A DNA stretch of 61,681 nucleotides from an uncultured Pelagibacteraceae bacterium (GTDB lineage: Bacteria > Pseudomonadota > Alphaproteobacteria > Pelagibacterales > Pelagibacteraceae), in NCBI GenBank assembly GCA_902626185.1, contig CACOEA010000003.1:1-61681 (forward strand), in the 5' to 3' direction. Shown here piece by piece: positions 8,894 through 16,997 of this stretch. The position numbers and the translations under genes are program-made. How positions within the stretch are numbered: the first letter of the stretch is position 1; each line of letters opens with the position of its first letter. The notes beneath the pieces were generated by a model that ran no database searches, had not been told where the DNA came from, and worked only from the letters and a program-made list of their open reading frames with translations.

Positions 8894-9691
8894 TTAGACT
8901 TCTTTTCCCATTATTTCTTCTTCCATGTCCCATATCATTGTGAGAATCTCTTCTCTTTTGGATACGAACTCTTTATTATTTTTGATATCTCTTAAGTTGC
9001 CATTGAGACCCATTGATGCAAAAGGTAATTTATATTCTTTGTGTATTCTCCCTGGTCTTGGCGCCATTACGTAAACTTTTTCTCCAAGTAATAACGCCTC
9101 TTCCACAGAGTGAGTTATAAGAATTATTGTTTTACCAGTTTCTTTCCAAATCTTAAGAACTAAAGATTGCATTTTTTCTCTTGTCAAAGCATCTAAGGCT
9201 CCTAAAGGTTCATCCATTAATATTAATTCTGGATCATTAATCAAACATCTTGCCAAGGCTACCCTTTGTTGCATTCCTCCAGATAATTGATAGGTAGGAG
9301 TATTACCAAAACCTTTTAATCCAACTATATCTAACCATTCATCAACTTTTTTTTGAGTTTGAACAATATCTTCTTCTTTCATTCTCAAACCGAAATTTAC
9401 ATTTTCAGCAACAGTCAACCATTCAAACAAAGCACCTTGTTGGAAAACCATTCCTCTATCAACACCTGGTCCGTTAATTTCTTTATTATTAAGAGTAATT
9501 TTTCCTGAGGTAGGTCTAATAAATCCTGCTGTAATATTTAATAAAGTTGTTTTCCCGCAACCCGAAGGCCCAAGTACAGTAAGCAACTCTCCTTTTTTAA
9601 TTGTAAAATTTAAATCTTTAAGAGCGTGAACTGTTTCTCCCTTAGGAGTTTTGAAAATCATATTTAAATTTTGAGAAATCAGATTGCTCAT
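8894..9691 (-). CDS. tauB: Taurine-type ABC transporter ATP-binding protein
   Basis: This 265-residue ATPase has a Walker A GPSGCGKTT at residues 41-49, a Q-loop (MVFQQGALFEW), an ABC signature LSGGMQQR at 136-143, Walker B LILMDEP at 156-162 and the switch His in ILITHSVEEA. The FEWLTVAENVNFGL stretch is typical of the taurine/sulfonate/nitrate importer ATPases. It sits between the permease gene, which starts one base after its stop, and the binding-protein gene, 80 bases upstream and separated by a terminator-like hairpin. It energises uptake with TauC at the inner membrane. Confidence 0.9.
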   Translation of the reverse strand: MSNLISQNLNMIFKTPKGETVHALKDLNFTIKKGELLTVLGPSGCGKTTLLNITAGFIRPTSGKITLNNKEINGPGVDRGMVFQQGALFEWLTVAENVNFGLRMKEEDIVQTQKKVDEWLDIVGLKGFGNTPTYQLSGGMQQRVALARCLINDPELILMDEPLGALDALTREKMQSLVLKIWKETGKTIILITHSVEEALLLGEKVYVMAPRPGRIHKEYKLPFASMGLNGNLRDIKNNKEFVSKREEILTMIWDMEEEIMGKEV

Positions 9692-9717
9692 AAAATAACT
9701 ATATTAGATATTTAAAC

Positions 9718-9754
9718 AAAAAAATAGGCACCAATAATATTTATTGATGCCTAT
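9718..9754 (-). terminator. Hairpin plus T-run between tauA and tauB (attenuating terminator)
   Basis: Read on the minus strand, ATAGGCATCAATAA is followed by a short loop and TTATTGGTGCCTAT, giving a stem of about 14 pairs with one T-G wobble (9754 to 9724), then seven T residues (9724 to 9718). This is a textbook intrinsic terminator shape. It lies 18 bases after the tauA stop and 27 bases before the tauB start. In an operon it would let most transcripts end after the binding-protein gene, giving excess TauA over membrane components, and protect the tauA mRNA 3' end. Confidence 0.75.
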
Positions 9755-9771
9755 AATTTTACTTTCAAGAA

Positions 9772-10710
9772 CTACGGTAAAAACTTAGTTGTTACTGTAC
9801 CTCTTGGAGTGTCAAATCCTTTTAAAAATTTAGCAAGGTTTCCACTCTTCATAGATTTTTTCGTTTCTTTTGGTGTTAAGAATTTGAAGCCACCTAAAGT
9901 ATCTTTCATGTCGGCAACTTTCATTTCTGACTCTTTAGACATAGCTTTCATATCACTTTTTCCAGCTCTATATCTAGCATTAGCTTCATGAGTTAATTCT
10001 ACGAAAGATTTCAACATACCTGGATTTTCTTTCATAAATTTATTCGTTACAGAAACGATATCTATTCCCATGATACCTCCAGCACGAGCTTCATCAACTG
10101 TTAATAGTCTTGTTCCAACAGATGTAGCTGATTTAATAGAGTTACCTCCAAATAGACATGCCATTACAACGTCACCGCTTACTAACGCAGCTGCACCTTC
10201 TTCAGGGTCCATTGCAATAATATTCATTTTTTTTCTGTCAGCACCAACTATTTTCATACTTTCAGTAAAAACATATTCGGCCATTGTTCCTAATGGAACA
10301 GCAACTTTTTTACCTTCAAGCTCAGAGGCATTAGCTTTAGTAATACCAGACTTATTAGAAGTGACACATGTTGTTCCTCCCATTCCGTATTCCATTGCAA
10401 CGTCTACTAAACTGATTGGCGCTTTTGCCTTAACAGCATTTATGTAAGGCATTAAACCTTGTGAGTAAGAGATATCAATATCTCCTGCCAACATAGCATC
10501 AGTCATTGCCACACCGTTTGTGAAATTAGTCCACTTAACCGGCACACCAAGAGCTTTTGCATATGCTTTTTTGTTCATGTCCTCAAGATTTGGAGATGGC
10601 CATTCCAAAAAGTACGCAACCCTTACTTCTTTTGCAGCTGAGTTAGCTACTGTAGCAGTTAGAGTAAACGCAAATAAAATCCCAAGAACTGTGCTTATTA
10701 TTTTTTTCAT
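9772..10710 (-). CDS. tauA: Taurine ABC transporter substrate-binding protein
   Basis: The 312-residue protein has a signal peptide ending near residue 25 (TVANSAA-KEV) and the periplasmic binding fold of the TauA/SsuA/ThiY-like group: VAYFLEWPSPN at the N-terminus, MLAGDIDISYSQGLMPYINA, the GGTTCVTSNKSGI strand and EGKKVAVPLGTMAEYVF. It captures taurine or a related sulfonate in the periplasm. A ribosome-binding site GGGAGAA precedes the ATG. The gene is first in the minus-strand tauABC operon and divergent from the taurine:pyruvate aminotransferase gene, which supports taurine as ligand. Confidence 0.88.
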   Translation of the reverse strand: MKKIISTVLGILFAFTLTATVANSAAKEVRVAYFLEWPSPNLEDMNKKAYAKALGVPVKWTNFTNGVAMTDAMLAGDIDISYSQGLMPYINAVKAKAPISLVDVAMEYGMGGTTCVTSNKSGITKANASELEGKKVAVPLGTMAEYVFTESMKIVGADRKKMNIIAMDPEEGAAALVSGDVVMACLFGGNSIKSATSVGTRLLTVDEARAGGIMGIDIVSVTNKFMKENPGMLKSFVELTHEANARYRAGKSDMKAMSKESEMKVADMKDTLGGFKFLTPKETKKSMKSGNLAKFLKGFDTPRGTVTTKFLP

Positions 10711-10741
10711 AGTTCTCCCATATGGTTTGTTAATATCTAAG

Positions 10742-10770
10742 ATTAAAAATGAAATTTAAACATAAGTAAA
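10742..10770 (-). promoter_or_regulatory. Candidate sigma70-type promoter for tauA
   Basis: On the minus strand TTTACT (10770-10765) and TTTAAT (10747-10742) are separated by exactly 17 bases. They match the -35 and -10 consensus at four and five of six positions. The predicted start would be near 10735, leaving a leader of about 25 bases before the tauA ATG at 10710 with its GGGAGAA ribosome site. In such AT-rich DNA the -10 match alone is weak evidence. Confidence 0.4.
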
Positions 10771-10815
10771 CACTAAGAAACTTTAATATGGGTCTAATTT
10801 TAGATACAACTTCAA

Positions 10816-10827
10816 ATTGTATACAAT
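10816..10827. promoter_or_regulatory. Perfect 12-bp palindrome between tauA and tpa (candidate operator)
   Basis: ATTGTATACAAT is its own reverse complement and sits in the 158-base divergent intergenic region, 42 bases before the aminotransferase ATG and about 46 bases upstream of the candidate tauA -35 box. The TTGTATACAA core looks like operators of FadR/FCD-type GntR regulators. A regulator gene is not in the window. It may control one or both divergent taurine operons; this is inference from position and symmetry. Confidence 0.45.
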
Positions 10828-10868
10828 ATTTCTTGATTTAATTTAACAATTGTCTACTACTTCAATCA

Positions 10869-12212
10869 ATGAGTTCATCGAATAGAACAAATATACCTAA
10901 TTCTCTGAATGAGCACTGGATGCCATTCACAGATAATAAAAATTTTAAAAAAAATCCTAGATTAATAACTGACGCTAAAGGTGTTTACTTGACTAATCAT
11001 GAAGGAAAGAAAATGATTGATGCCAGCTCAGGATTATTTTGTAACCCATTAGGTCATGGTAGAAAAGAAATTACAGAAGCTGTCTCAAAACAACTCGATA
11101 AACTAGATTATTGTCAACCATTCAATCAAGGATACGGAGGCTCATTTGAACTCGCCACTAGAATTGCAAAAAAAACACCCGAAGGAATTAATAGAATATT
11201 TTATACGATTTGCGGGTCTACGGCTGTTGAAACAGCAATAAAGATTGCAATCGCCTATCACAGAGCAAAAGGTGACTCAAAAAGATTTAGATTTGTTGGC
11301 CGGGAAAGAGGTTATCACGGTATGAATATCGGAGCTACTACTGTTGGAGGTATGATTAATAACGTAAAAACTTTTGCTAGTGTTTTAATGCCTGGAGTTC
11401 AGCATATGAGACACACTCATTTACCTGAACATAAATTTGTAAAAGGACAACCTGAAACAGGCGTTGAAATGGCTGAGGACTTAGAGAGAATTGCAATGAA
11501 TTTTGGAGGTGAAAATATTGCAGCATGTATAATTGAACCAATAGCTGGATCAACAGGAACATTAGTTCCGCCAAAAGGTTATTTAAAAAGAATAAGAGAA
11601 ATTTGTGATAAGCATGGAATACTTTTAATTTTTGATGAAGTTATTACGGGTTGGGGAAGAACGGGATCAGCTTTCGCTGCACAAGAGTGGAAAGTTACAC
11701 CAGATATAATGACTATGGCTAAAGCAACAACTAATGGAGTTGTTCCAATGGGTGTGGTGGCAGTCAAAGAGGAAATTTATGACACAGTTTTAGACGCATC
11801 GTCTGCTCCAGAGGGAACACCTGAATTATTTCATGGTTATACTTATTCAGGAATACCAGTAGCTGTTGCTGCAGCTCTAGCAGTTCAAGATATTTTTGAT
11901 AAAGAAGATATCTTTAAGAGAGCAAAAGAAATGTCACCTTATTTTCAAGATGGCCTACATTCTTTAAAAGATTTAAAAGAGGTTGTTAGCATTAGAGGAT
12001 ATGGAATGATGGGTGGAATTGAAATGAAAATGGTGGACAAACCAGGAAAAGCAGGATTTCAAACGTTTAAACATTGTTATGATGCTGGCGTAAATTTTAA
12101 AAATACCGGAGACTCATTAATTATAGCCCCACAATTCATCTGTGAAAAAAAACATATCGATGAGATAATTGATAAATTAAGAACCGGTATTTCAAATTAT
12201 ACTAAATCGTAA
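10869..12212 (+). CDS. tpa: Taurine--pyruvate aminotransferase (class III)
   Basis: The 447-residue protein is a class III PLP aminotransferase: GSTAVETAIKIA at 117-128 binds the cofactor phosphate, DEVITGWGRTG at 256-266 holds the PLP-pyridine Asp, and the Schiff-base lysine is K285 in MAKATTNG. Its likely reaction is taurine + pyruvate to sulfoacetaldehyde + alanine. The substrate call rests on context: it is divergent from tauABC and directly abuts alanine dehydrogenase, which would regenerate pyruvate. Omega-amino acid:pyruvate aminotransferases are close relatives, so beta-alanine or hypotaurine could also be used. No Shine-Dalgarno sequence is evident before the ATG. Confidence 0.82.
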   Translation: MSSSNRTNIPNSLNEHWMPFTDNKNFKKNPRLITDAKGVYLTNHEGKKMIDASSGLFCNPLGHGRKEITEAVSKQLDKLDYCQPFNQGYGGSFELATRIAKKTPEGINRIFYTICGSTAVETAIKIAIAYHRAKGDSKRFRFVGRERGYHGMNIGATTVGGMINNVKTFASVLMPGVQHMRHTHLPEHKFVKGQPETGVEMAEDLERIAMNFGGENIAACIIEPIAGSTGTLVPPKGYLKRIREICDKHGILLIFDEVITGWGRTGSAFAAQEWKVTPDIMTMAKATTNGVVPMGVVAVKEEIYDTVLDASSAPEGTPELFHGYTYSGIPVAVAAALAVQDIFDKEDIFKRAKEMSPYFQDGLHSLKDLKEVVSIRGYGMMGGIEMKMVDKPGKAGFQTFKHCYDAGVNFKNTGDSLIIAPQFICEKKHIDEIIDKLRTGISNYTKS

Positions 12213-13331
12213 ATGATTATTGGAGTTCCAAAAGAAATTAAGCTTCAAGAGCATAGAATTGGTTTAACTCCCGATAGCGTTCAAGTTCTAACAAAAAAAG
12301 GGCACGAGGTTTTAGTTCAAAACAATGGTGGATTTGAAGCAGGCTTTACTAATGAAGATTATAAAAATGCTGGAGCTAAGATAATTGAAAATGCCGAAGA
12401 AATATTTAAGAAATCTGAGATAATTGTCAAAGTAAAAGAACCGCAAATGAATGAGGTAAAAATGATAAGAGAAAATCAAATCATTTATACTTATTTACAC
12501 TTAGCTGCTGCAAAAGAGTTAACGGAAGGATTGATTAAATCTAAATCAATATGTATTGCCTATGAAACTGTTACTGACGATCATGGTCGTCTTCCCTTAT
12601 TAGCGCCAATGAGTGCTGTTGCAGGAAGAATGTCAATACAGGCAGGGGCACACTCACTTGAAAAAAATCAAAAGGGAAGAGGTTTACTATTAGGAGGAGC
12701 GCCTGGTGTTGAACCTGCAAACGTCGTGATTTTAGGAGGTGGTGTTGTAGGAGAAAATGCAGCAATTATAGCCACTGGAATGAAAAGTAAAGTTTACGTG
12801 GTTGATAAATCAAAAGATAGATTAAAACAATTACATGAAATGTTTGGAGACAAAATTATTCCAACAGATAGTGAAAAAACAGATTTAAAAAAACTTGTAT
12901 CTGAATGCGATCTTTTAGTTGGTGGAGTATTAATCCCAGGAGCTGAAGCACCTAAATTAGTAACAAAAGAAATGATTAAAAAAATGAAAAGAGGATCTGT
13001 AGTTGTAGATGTTGCAATAGATCAAGGAGGGTGTATAGAAACAAGCAAACCAACAACTCACGCTAATCCTACATTTTTAGTTGACGATGTTGTGCACTAT
13101 TGCGTGGCTAATATGCCAGGAGGAGTTCCAAGGACTTCAACTTTAGCGTTAAACAAGGCGATTTTACCGTTATTAGTGAAGATAGCTGACCAAGGCTATA
13201 AAAAAACTTTAAAAGAAAACAAAAATTATCAAGCAGGTTTAAACGTATATAAAGGTAAAGTGACTTTTAAAGGTGTAGCACAAGCTTTTAATTTAGATTA
13301 CACGCCAGCTGAAACTGCTTTGCTAGACTGA
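12213..13331 (+). CDS. ald: Alanine dehydrogenase
   Basis: The 372-residue protein has the full alanine dehydrogenase pattern: IGVPKEIKLQEHRIGLTP at the N-terminus, VKVKEPQ, the TYLHLAAA segment with the substrate His, the GGGVVGENAA NAD-binding loop near 170-180 and the NMPGGVPRTST stretch near 304. It oxidises alanine to pyruvate and ammonia with NAD. Its ATG follows the aminotransferase stop with no gap, so the two are co-translated. The pairing closes a cycle: the aminotransferase uses pyruvate as amino acceptor and this enzyme restores it, releasing ammonia that the cell can assimilate. Confidence 0.93.
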   Translation: MIIGVPKEIKLQEHRIGLTPDSVQVLTKKGHEVLVQNNGGFEAGFTNEDYKNAGAKIIENAEEIFKKSEIIVKVKEPQMNEVKMIRENQIIYTYLHLAAAKELTEGLIKSKSICIAYETVTDDHGRLPLLAPMSAVAGRMSIQAGAHSLEKNQKGRGLLLGGAPGVEPANVVILGGGVVGENAAIIATGMKSKVYVVDKSKDRLKQLHEMFGDKIIPTDSEKTDLKKLVSECDLLVGGVLIPGAEAPKLVTKEMIKKMKRGSVVVDVAIDQGGCIETSKPTTHANPTFLVDDVVHYCVANMPGGVPRTSTLALNKAILPLLVKIADQGYKKTLKENKNYQAGLNVYKGKVTFKGVAQAFNLDYTPAETALLD

Positions 13332-13428
13332 TTTAGGTTATCCATTTTGGTCTTTTTGAATATATTAGACCCAATATGTACTCTTATAACATTTCAAAAG
13401 TTCTTAAGCTGTGATGAAATAATGAAGT

Positions 13429-13617
13429 ATGAGTTCACAAGTAAAGTTTGAAAACCACTCTGTTCCTGACGATACTCTTAAAAAGGGAAAAGTTAAATTA
13501 ACAGATTTAATGATGAGATTAGAGCGAGAGAAGAAAAAAGAAAGACAAAGTAATATTGCGCTTTCTGTAGCTACTGTTTCAGCTGTAGCTGTGTTGGGTG
13601 TAATTTTAAGCCTCTAA
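13429..13617 (+). CDS. Small single-pass membrane protein of unknown function
   Basis: This 62-residue protein has a polar N-terminus, a basic helix (MRLEREKKKERQ, about residues 29-40) and a C-terminal hydrophobic segment (NIALSVATVSAVAVLGVILSL) that should span the inner membrane with the N-terminus in the cytoplasm. I recognise no family. The codon pattern and charge distribution look like a real small gene rather than chance. It lies about 100 bases after ald and 76 bases before the first gene of the polysaccharide island. Confidence 0.55.
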   Translation: MSSQVKFENHSVPDDTLKKGKVKLTDLMMRLEREKKKERQSNIALSVATVSAVAVLGVILSL

Positions 13618-13693
13618 AGCACAAACTCTTAAAAAAAGATCTAATTTATTGATAGTTGAGAATACCCCTTAACTAAAGTAATTTTATTTATCA

Positions 13694-14785
13694 ATGAATA
13701 TTGCTTTTTTTATTGGAGAGATGAATTTGAGAGGAGTTGCTAATTCAACGTACCAATATGCCATTCACAATAAACTATTACTTAAAAATAAATCAATAAT
13801 TTTTTATGATAAAAATAATCAGCGCAATAACAATCAAGTAATTAAAAAGTTTAAAAAAAAATTTGTATTAATTGGCGTAAATAATTTAGAGGAAATAGAC
13901 AGTTATAAATTTAAATTAGGCCTTGACTATCTTTATATACAAAAAAGTGGTCAAAATGATGCATGGCAATCTAACAATATAAAAACAATAGTTCACTCAG
14001 TTTACCCTCAAAAATTAAAAGAAGTACACGGAGATAAATATGCCTTTATTTCTGAGTGGATGAGTTACGAATTTTCAAATAATAAAATACCTTATGTACC
14101 ATATATTGTTAAATTAGAAAAAAATAAAGATAATTTAAGGCAAAAACTAAAAATAAAAAAATATCAAACAGTTTTTGGGTGTCACGGAGGTCATAGCAGT
14201 TTTGATCTCAAATTTGTTAAAGATACATTAATAGATATTGTAAAAAAAAGAAAAAATTTAACTTTTTTATTTTTAAATATTGAAAAATTTTACGATCATC
14301 CTAGAATAGTTTTCCTTAAAGGATCTTCTGACGAAAATTATAAAAGAAAATTTCTTAATACTTGTGACGCAATGTTGCATGGAAGAAGTTTAGGCGAGTC
14401 ATTTGGGTTATCGTGTGCAGAATTTGCTTATTTAAAAAAAAAAATTATTTCTTACAAGTTTAATAGACACAGGTCTCATTTATATCATTTAACCAACAAA
14501 AACTATTTAGAATATTCTAATAGAGGAAATCTTTTTAATATTTTAAGTAATTTTGATAAAAATGAACAGATTAAAAATAAGAGAAGCAAATATTCAAATT
14601 ATGATGCAAAAACAGTGATGAAAAAATTTAAGGAATCTTTTTTAGACTCACCTAAAGCTAAACAAATTTCATTGCCCGATTACTTAATAAATTATATTGC
14701 ACATATTAAGATGGGCTACTTTTATATAAGACATAAAATTTATAATCATTATTATAAATTTATAGCATCTAAACTAATTTATTAA
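13694..14785 (+). CDS. GT-B fold glycosyltransferase (GT4-like)
   Basis: The 363-residue protein has the shape of a family 4-type glycosyltransferase. The second Rossmann-like domain starts at about residue 155 (FGCHGGHSSFDL) and contains DAMLHGRSLGESFGLSCAEF near residues 228-247, where the E-S-F-G-x-x-x-x-E pattern is the usual nucleotide-sugar diphosphate contact of GT4 enzymes. The N-terminal domain (IAFFIGEMNLRGVANSTYQY) resembles the acceptor side. It is cytoplasmic and probably adds a sugar to a surface glycan. It is the first gene of the polysaccharide island and converges with gmd. Confidence 0.7.
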   Translation: MNIAFFIGEMNLRGVANSTYQYAIHNKLLLKNKSIIFYDKNNQRNNNQVIKKFKKKFVLIGVNNLEEIDSYKFKLGLDYLYIQKSGQNDAWQSNNIKTIVHSVYPQKLKEVHGDKYAFISEWMSYEFSNNKIPYVPYIVKLEKNKDNLRQKLKIKKYQTVFGCHGGHSSFDLKFVKDTLIDIVKKRKNLTFLFLNIEKFYDHPRIVFLKGSSDENYKRKFLNTCDAMLHGRSLGESFGLSCAEFAYLKKKIISYKFNRHRSHLYHLTNKNYLEYSNRGNLFNILSNFDKNEQIKNKRSKYSNYDAKTVMKKFKESFLDSPKAKQISLPDYLINYIAHIKMGYFYIRHKIYNHYYKFIASKLIY

Positions 14786-14793
14786 ATTTAAGA

Positions 14794-15828
14794 TTACTCA
14801 ATTTCCTCAAAATCTGAGAGCATCATTTCTTTTACAAGTTCTTTGAAACTTGTTCGAGGTTTCCACTTTAATTCTCTCCTAGCTTTTGACGGGTCTCCTC
14901 TAAGTTCATTAACATCTGTTGGTCTAAAATACACAGGGTCTATTTTTACATGAACTTTTCCAGTCTTACGATTTATACCAACTTCTTTCAGGCCATTTCC
15001 TCTCCACTTAATTTTAATGTCAACATGTTTAAAAGCTTCTTCAACGAATTGTTTAACCGTATAACTTTTTCCTGTTGCAATAACGTAATCCGAAGGTTTT
15101 TTTGCTTTAAGCATTAACCACATGCTTTCAACGTAATCTTTTGCTGATCCCCAATCTCTTTTTGCATGTAAATTACCAAGAGTAAAAAATTCTCTTTTAT
15201 TTTTTGCAATTTCACACACGGCTCTAGTTATTTTTCTTGAAACAAAAGTTTCCCCTCTTCTCGGACCTTCATGATTGAAAAGAATTCCGTTTACAGCAAA
15301 AATATTATATGCCTCCCTATAATTTACTGTTGTCCAATATGCATATAGTTTTGAAATTGCATAAGGACTTCTTGGTCTAAATGGAGTTTTTTCGTTTTGA
15401 GGGATATCTGTATTTCCAAAGATTTCAGATGTTGAAGCTTGGTAAAATTTTGTTTTTTTTTGTAACTTTAATATTCTTATTGCTTCTAGTATTCTTAAAG
15501 TTCCTAAAGCATCTGCATTTGCAGAATACTCTGGTATTTCAAAACTAGTATGTACATGTGATTGCGCACCTAAGTTATAAATTTCGTCAGGCTGTGTAGA
15601 TTGAATAATTCTTAAAATATTGCTCGAGTCAGTTAGATCTCCATAATATGGAATAAAATTTTTAGATTGAGAAATATCATTGTAAATATGATCAATCCTT
15701 TTAGTATTAAAACTCGAAGATCTTCTTTTAACGCCTATAATTTTATAGCCTTTTTTTATTAGAAAGTCTGTAAGATGAGATCCATCTTGACCAGTAACAC
15801 CAGTGATTAATGCAGTTTTTCTTTTCAT
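14794..15828 (-). CDS. gmd: GDP-mannose 4,6-dehydratase
   Basis: The 344-residue extended SDR has the Gmd N-terminus ITGVTGQDGSHL (NADP-binding), the STSEIFG catalytic Thr-Ser-Glu segment near 130, the YAISKLYAYW Tyr/Lys pair near 155 and the Gmd-specific FNHEGPRRGETFVSRKI and KRDWGSAKDYVE blocks. It converts GDP-mannose to GDP-4-keto-6-deoxymannose, the precursor of GDP-fucose, GDP-rhamnose, GDP-perosamine and GDP-colitose. It overlaps by four bases the ColD-like gene, the next enzyme that could use its product. Confidence 0.93.
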   Translation of the reverse strand: MKRKTALITGVTGQDGSHLTDFLIKKGYKIIGVKRRSSSFNTKRIDHIYNDISQSKNFIPYYGDLTDSSNILRIIQSTQPDEIYNLGAQSHVHTSFEIPEYSANADALGTLRILEAIRILKLQKKTKFYQASTSEIFGNTDIPQNEKTPFRPRSPYAISKLYAYWTTVNYREAYNIFAVNGILFNHEGPRRGETFVSRKITRAVCEIAKNKREFFTLGNLHAKRDWGSAKDYVESMWLMLKAKKPSDYVIATGKSYTVKQFVEEAFKHVDIKIKWRGNGLKEVGINRKTGKVHVKIDPVYFRPTDVNELRGDPSKARRELKWKPRTSFKELVKEMMLSDFEEIE

Positions 15829-16997
15829 ATCTTATCTACCATCAATAATTTTTTTGTTAAAAATTTGACTAAATTTTTATTTATTTTTTTAGGATGCAAT
15901 CCAATGAAAAAGCCTCTTTTTTCAATCTGGTCTGCATTTTTAAAGGTCTCTCTTCTTTTATTTAATTTATAAAGTTTAGAGGCTGGTTGATTTATAAAAT
16001 TACCACTTATTATAGGTCTAGTTTCAATTCCATTTTTGTTTAAATAATTCAAAAATTTTGACTTTTTGCTTATGTATCTTTTATTAATTAAAATAGGCAT
16101 ACCGAACCAACTTGGTTTTACTTTTTTATTTGAATCTAAAAAATCTATTTGATTATTCCAATCATTAGAGTTTTTAATACTGTCTATAATTAGTTTTCTA
16201 TTATTTGATCTAATTTTTATCATTTGGTTCAATCTTTTAAACTGGTTCAACCCAATAGCAGCAGTGATATCCATTGGTCTTAAATTGAATCCTGAGTTTA
16301 TGAAATTAAAACTATTTTTTTTACCATTATTAAGACCTCTGTCCCAACCATGGGATCTTAAGCTGTAGAGAATTTTATAATCATTATAATCATTACAAAC
16401 TATCATTCCCCCTTCTCCAGCAGAAATTTGATGGGAAACATAAAAAGAAAAAGTTCCAAAACGCCCAAAACCTCCTAAAAATTTTGATCCATATTTTGAT
16501 CCAAGAGACTCACATGTATCCTCTATTAAATTAAGATTTCTTTTTTTTACTATTTTTTTTAGTTCATCCATATTTGTAGAATTTCCCAATACATGAACAG
16601 TCAAAATTGCTTTAGTTTTTTTTGTGATTTTTCTTTTCAAGTCGTCTAGGTTTATATTAAAAGTTTTTAAATCGACATCTACAAAAACTGGTTTTAGTCC
16701 GGCTTGAATAATTGGCCATAAAGAAGTTGACCAACAAATGGTTGGAATTATACATTCGTCTTGCGATTTAACTCTTTTTTTTGCTTTAGGATTTATCAAA
16801 GCAAATAAAGCCAACAAATTAGCAGATGAACCTGAATTTACCATCAGCGCATACTTTACCCCTAAGTATTTTGCAAATCTTTTTTCAAATTCTCTGGTAA
16901 CTTTATTCATTGTTATAAATTTACCCATGGATAAGATTTTACGGCCTGAATTAATGTCATTTTTCGAAAAAGGATAGTCTACAAGTGGATATTTCAT
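15825..16997 (-). CDS. ColD-like GDP-4-keto-6-deoxymannose 3-dehydratase (DegT/AHBA family)
   Basis: The 390-residue protein is a PLP enzyme of the DegT/DnrJ/EryC1 family. D160 in IEDTCESLGSKY is the cofactor Asp. In the SFxxxK position, where transaminases carry the Schiff-base lysine, the sequence is SFYVSHQISAGEGG, placing His189 instead. Replacement by His is the hallmark of the dehydratases ColD and RfbH; ColD of E. coli has the His at 188 and a length of 388. It should remove the C3 hydroxyl from GDP-4-keto-6-deoxymannose made by Gmd. The reductase/epimerase that would finish colitose (ColC) was not recognised here. It is in a three-gene operon with gmd and a Gmd paralogue. Confidence 0.82.
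   Translation of the reverse strand: MKYPLVDYPFSKNDINSGRKILSMGKFITMNKVTREFEKRFAKYLGVKYALMVNSGSSANLLALFALINPKAKKRVKSQDECIIPTICWSTSLWPIIQAGLKPVFVDVDLKTFNINLDDLKRKITKKTKAILTVHVLGNSTNMDELKKIVKKRNLNLIEDTCESLGSKYGSKFLGGFGRFGTFSFYVSHQISAGEGGMIVCNDYNDYKILYSLRSHGWDRGLNNGKKNSFNFINSGFNLRPMDITAAIGLNQFKRLNQMIKIRSNNRKLIIDSIKNSNDWNNQIDFLDSNKKVKPSWFGMPILINKRYISKKSKFLNYLNKNGIETRPIISGNFINQPASKLYKLNKRRETFKNADQIEKRGFFIGLHPKKINKNLVKFLTKKLLMVDKI

Noticed and set aside
10070-10447. Long plus-strand frames across tauA and other minus-strand genes
   Set aside because: They are antisense to well-conserved proteins, with compositions that fit reverse reading of those codons.
13332-13428. Possible terminator or riboswitch after ald
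   Set aside because: Only weak AT-rich pairings (such as ATATTAGACCCAATAT) without a T-run could be found.
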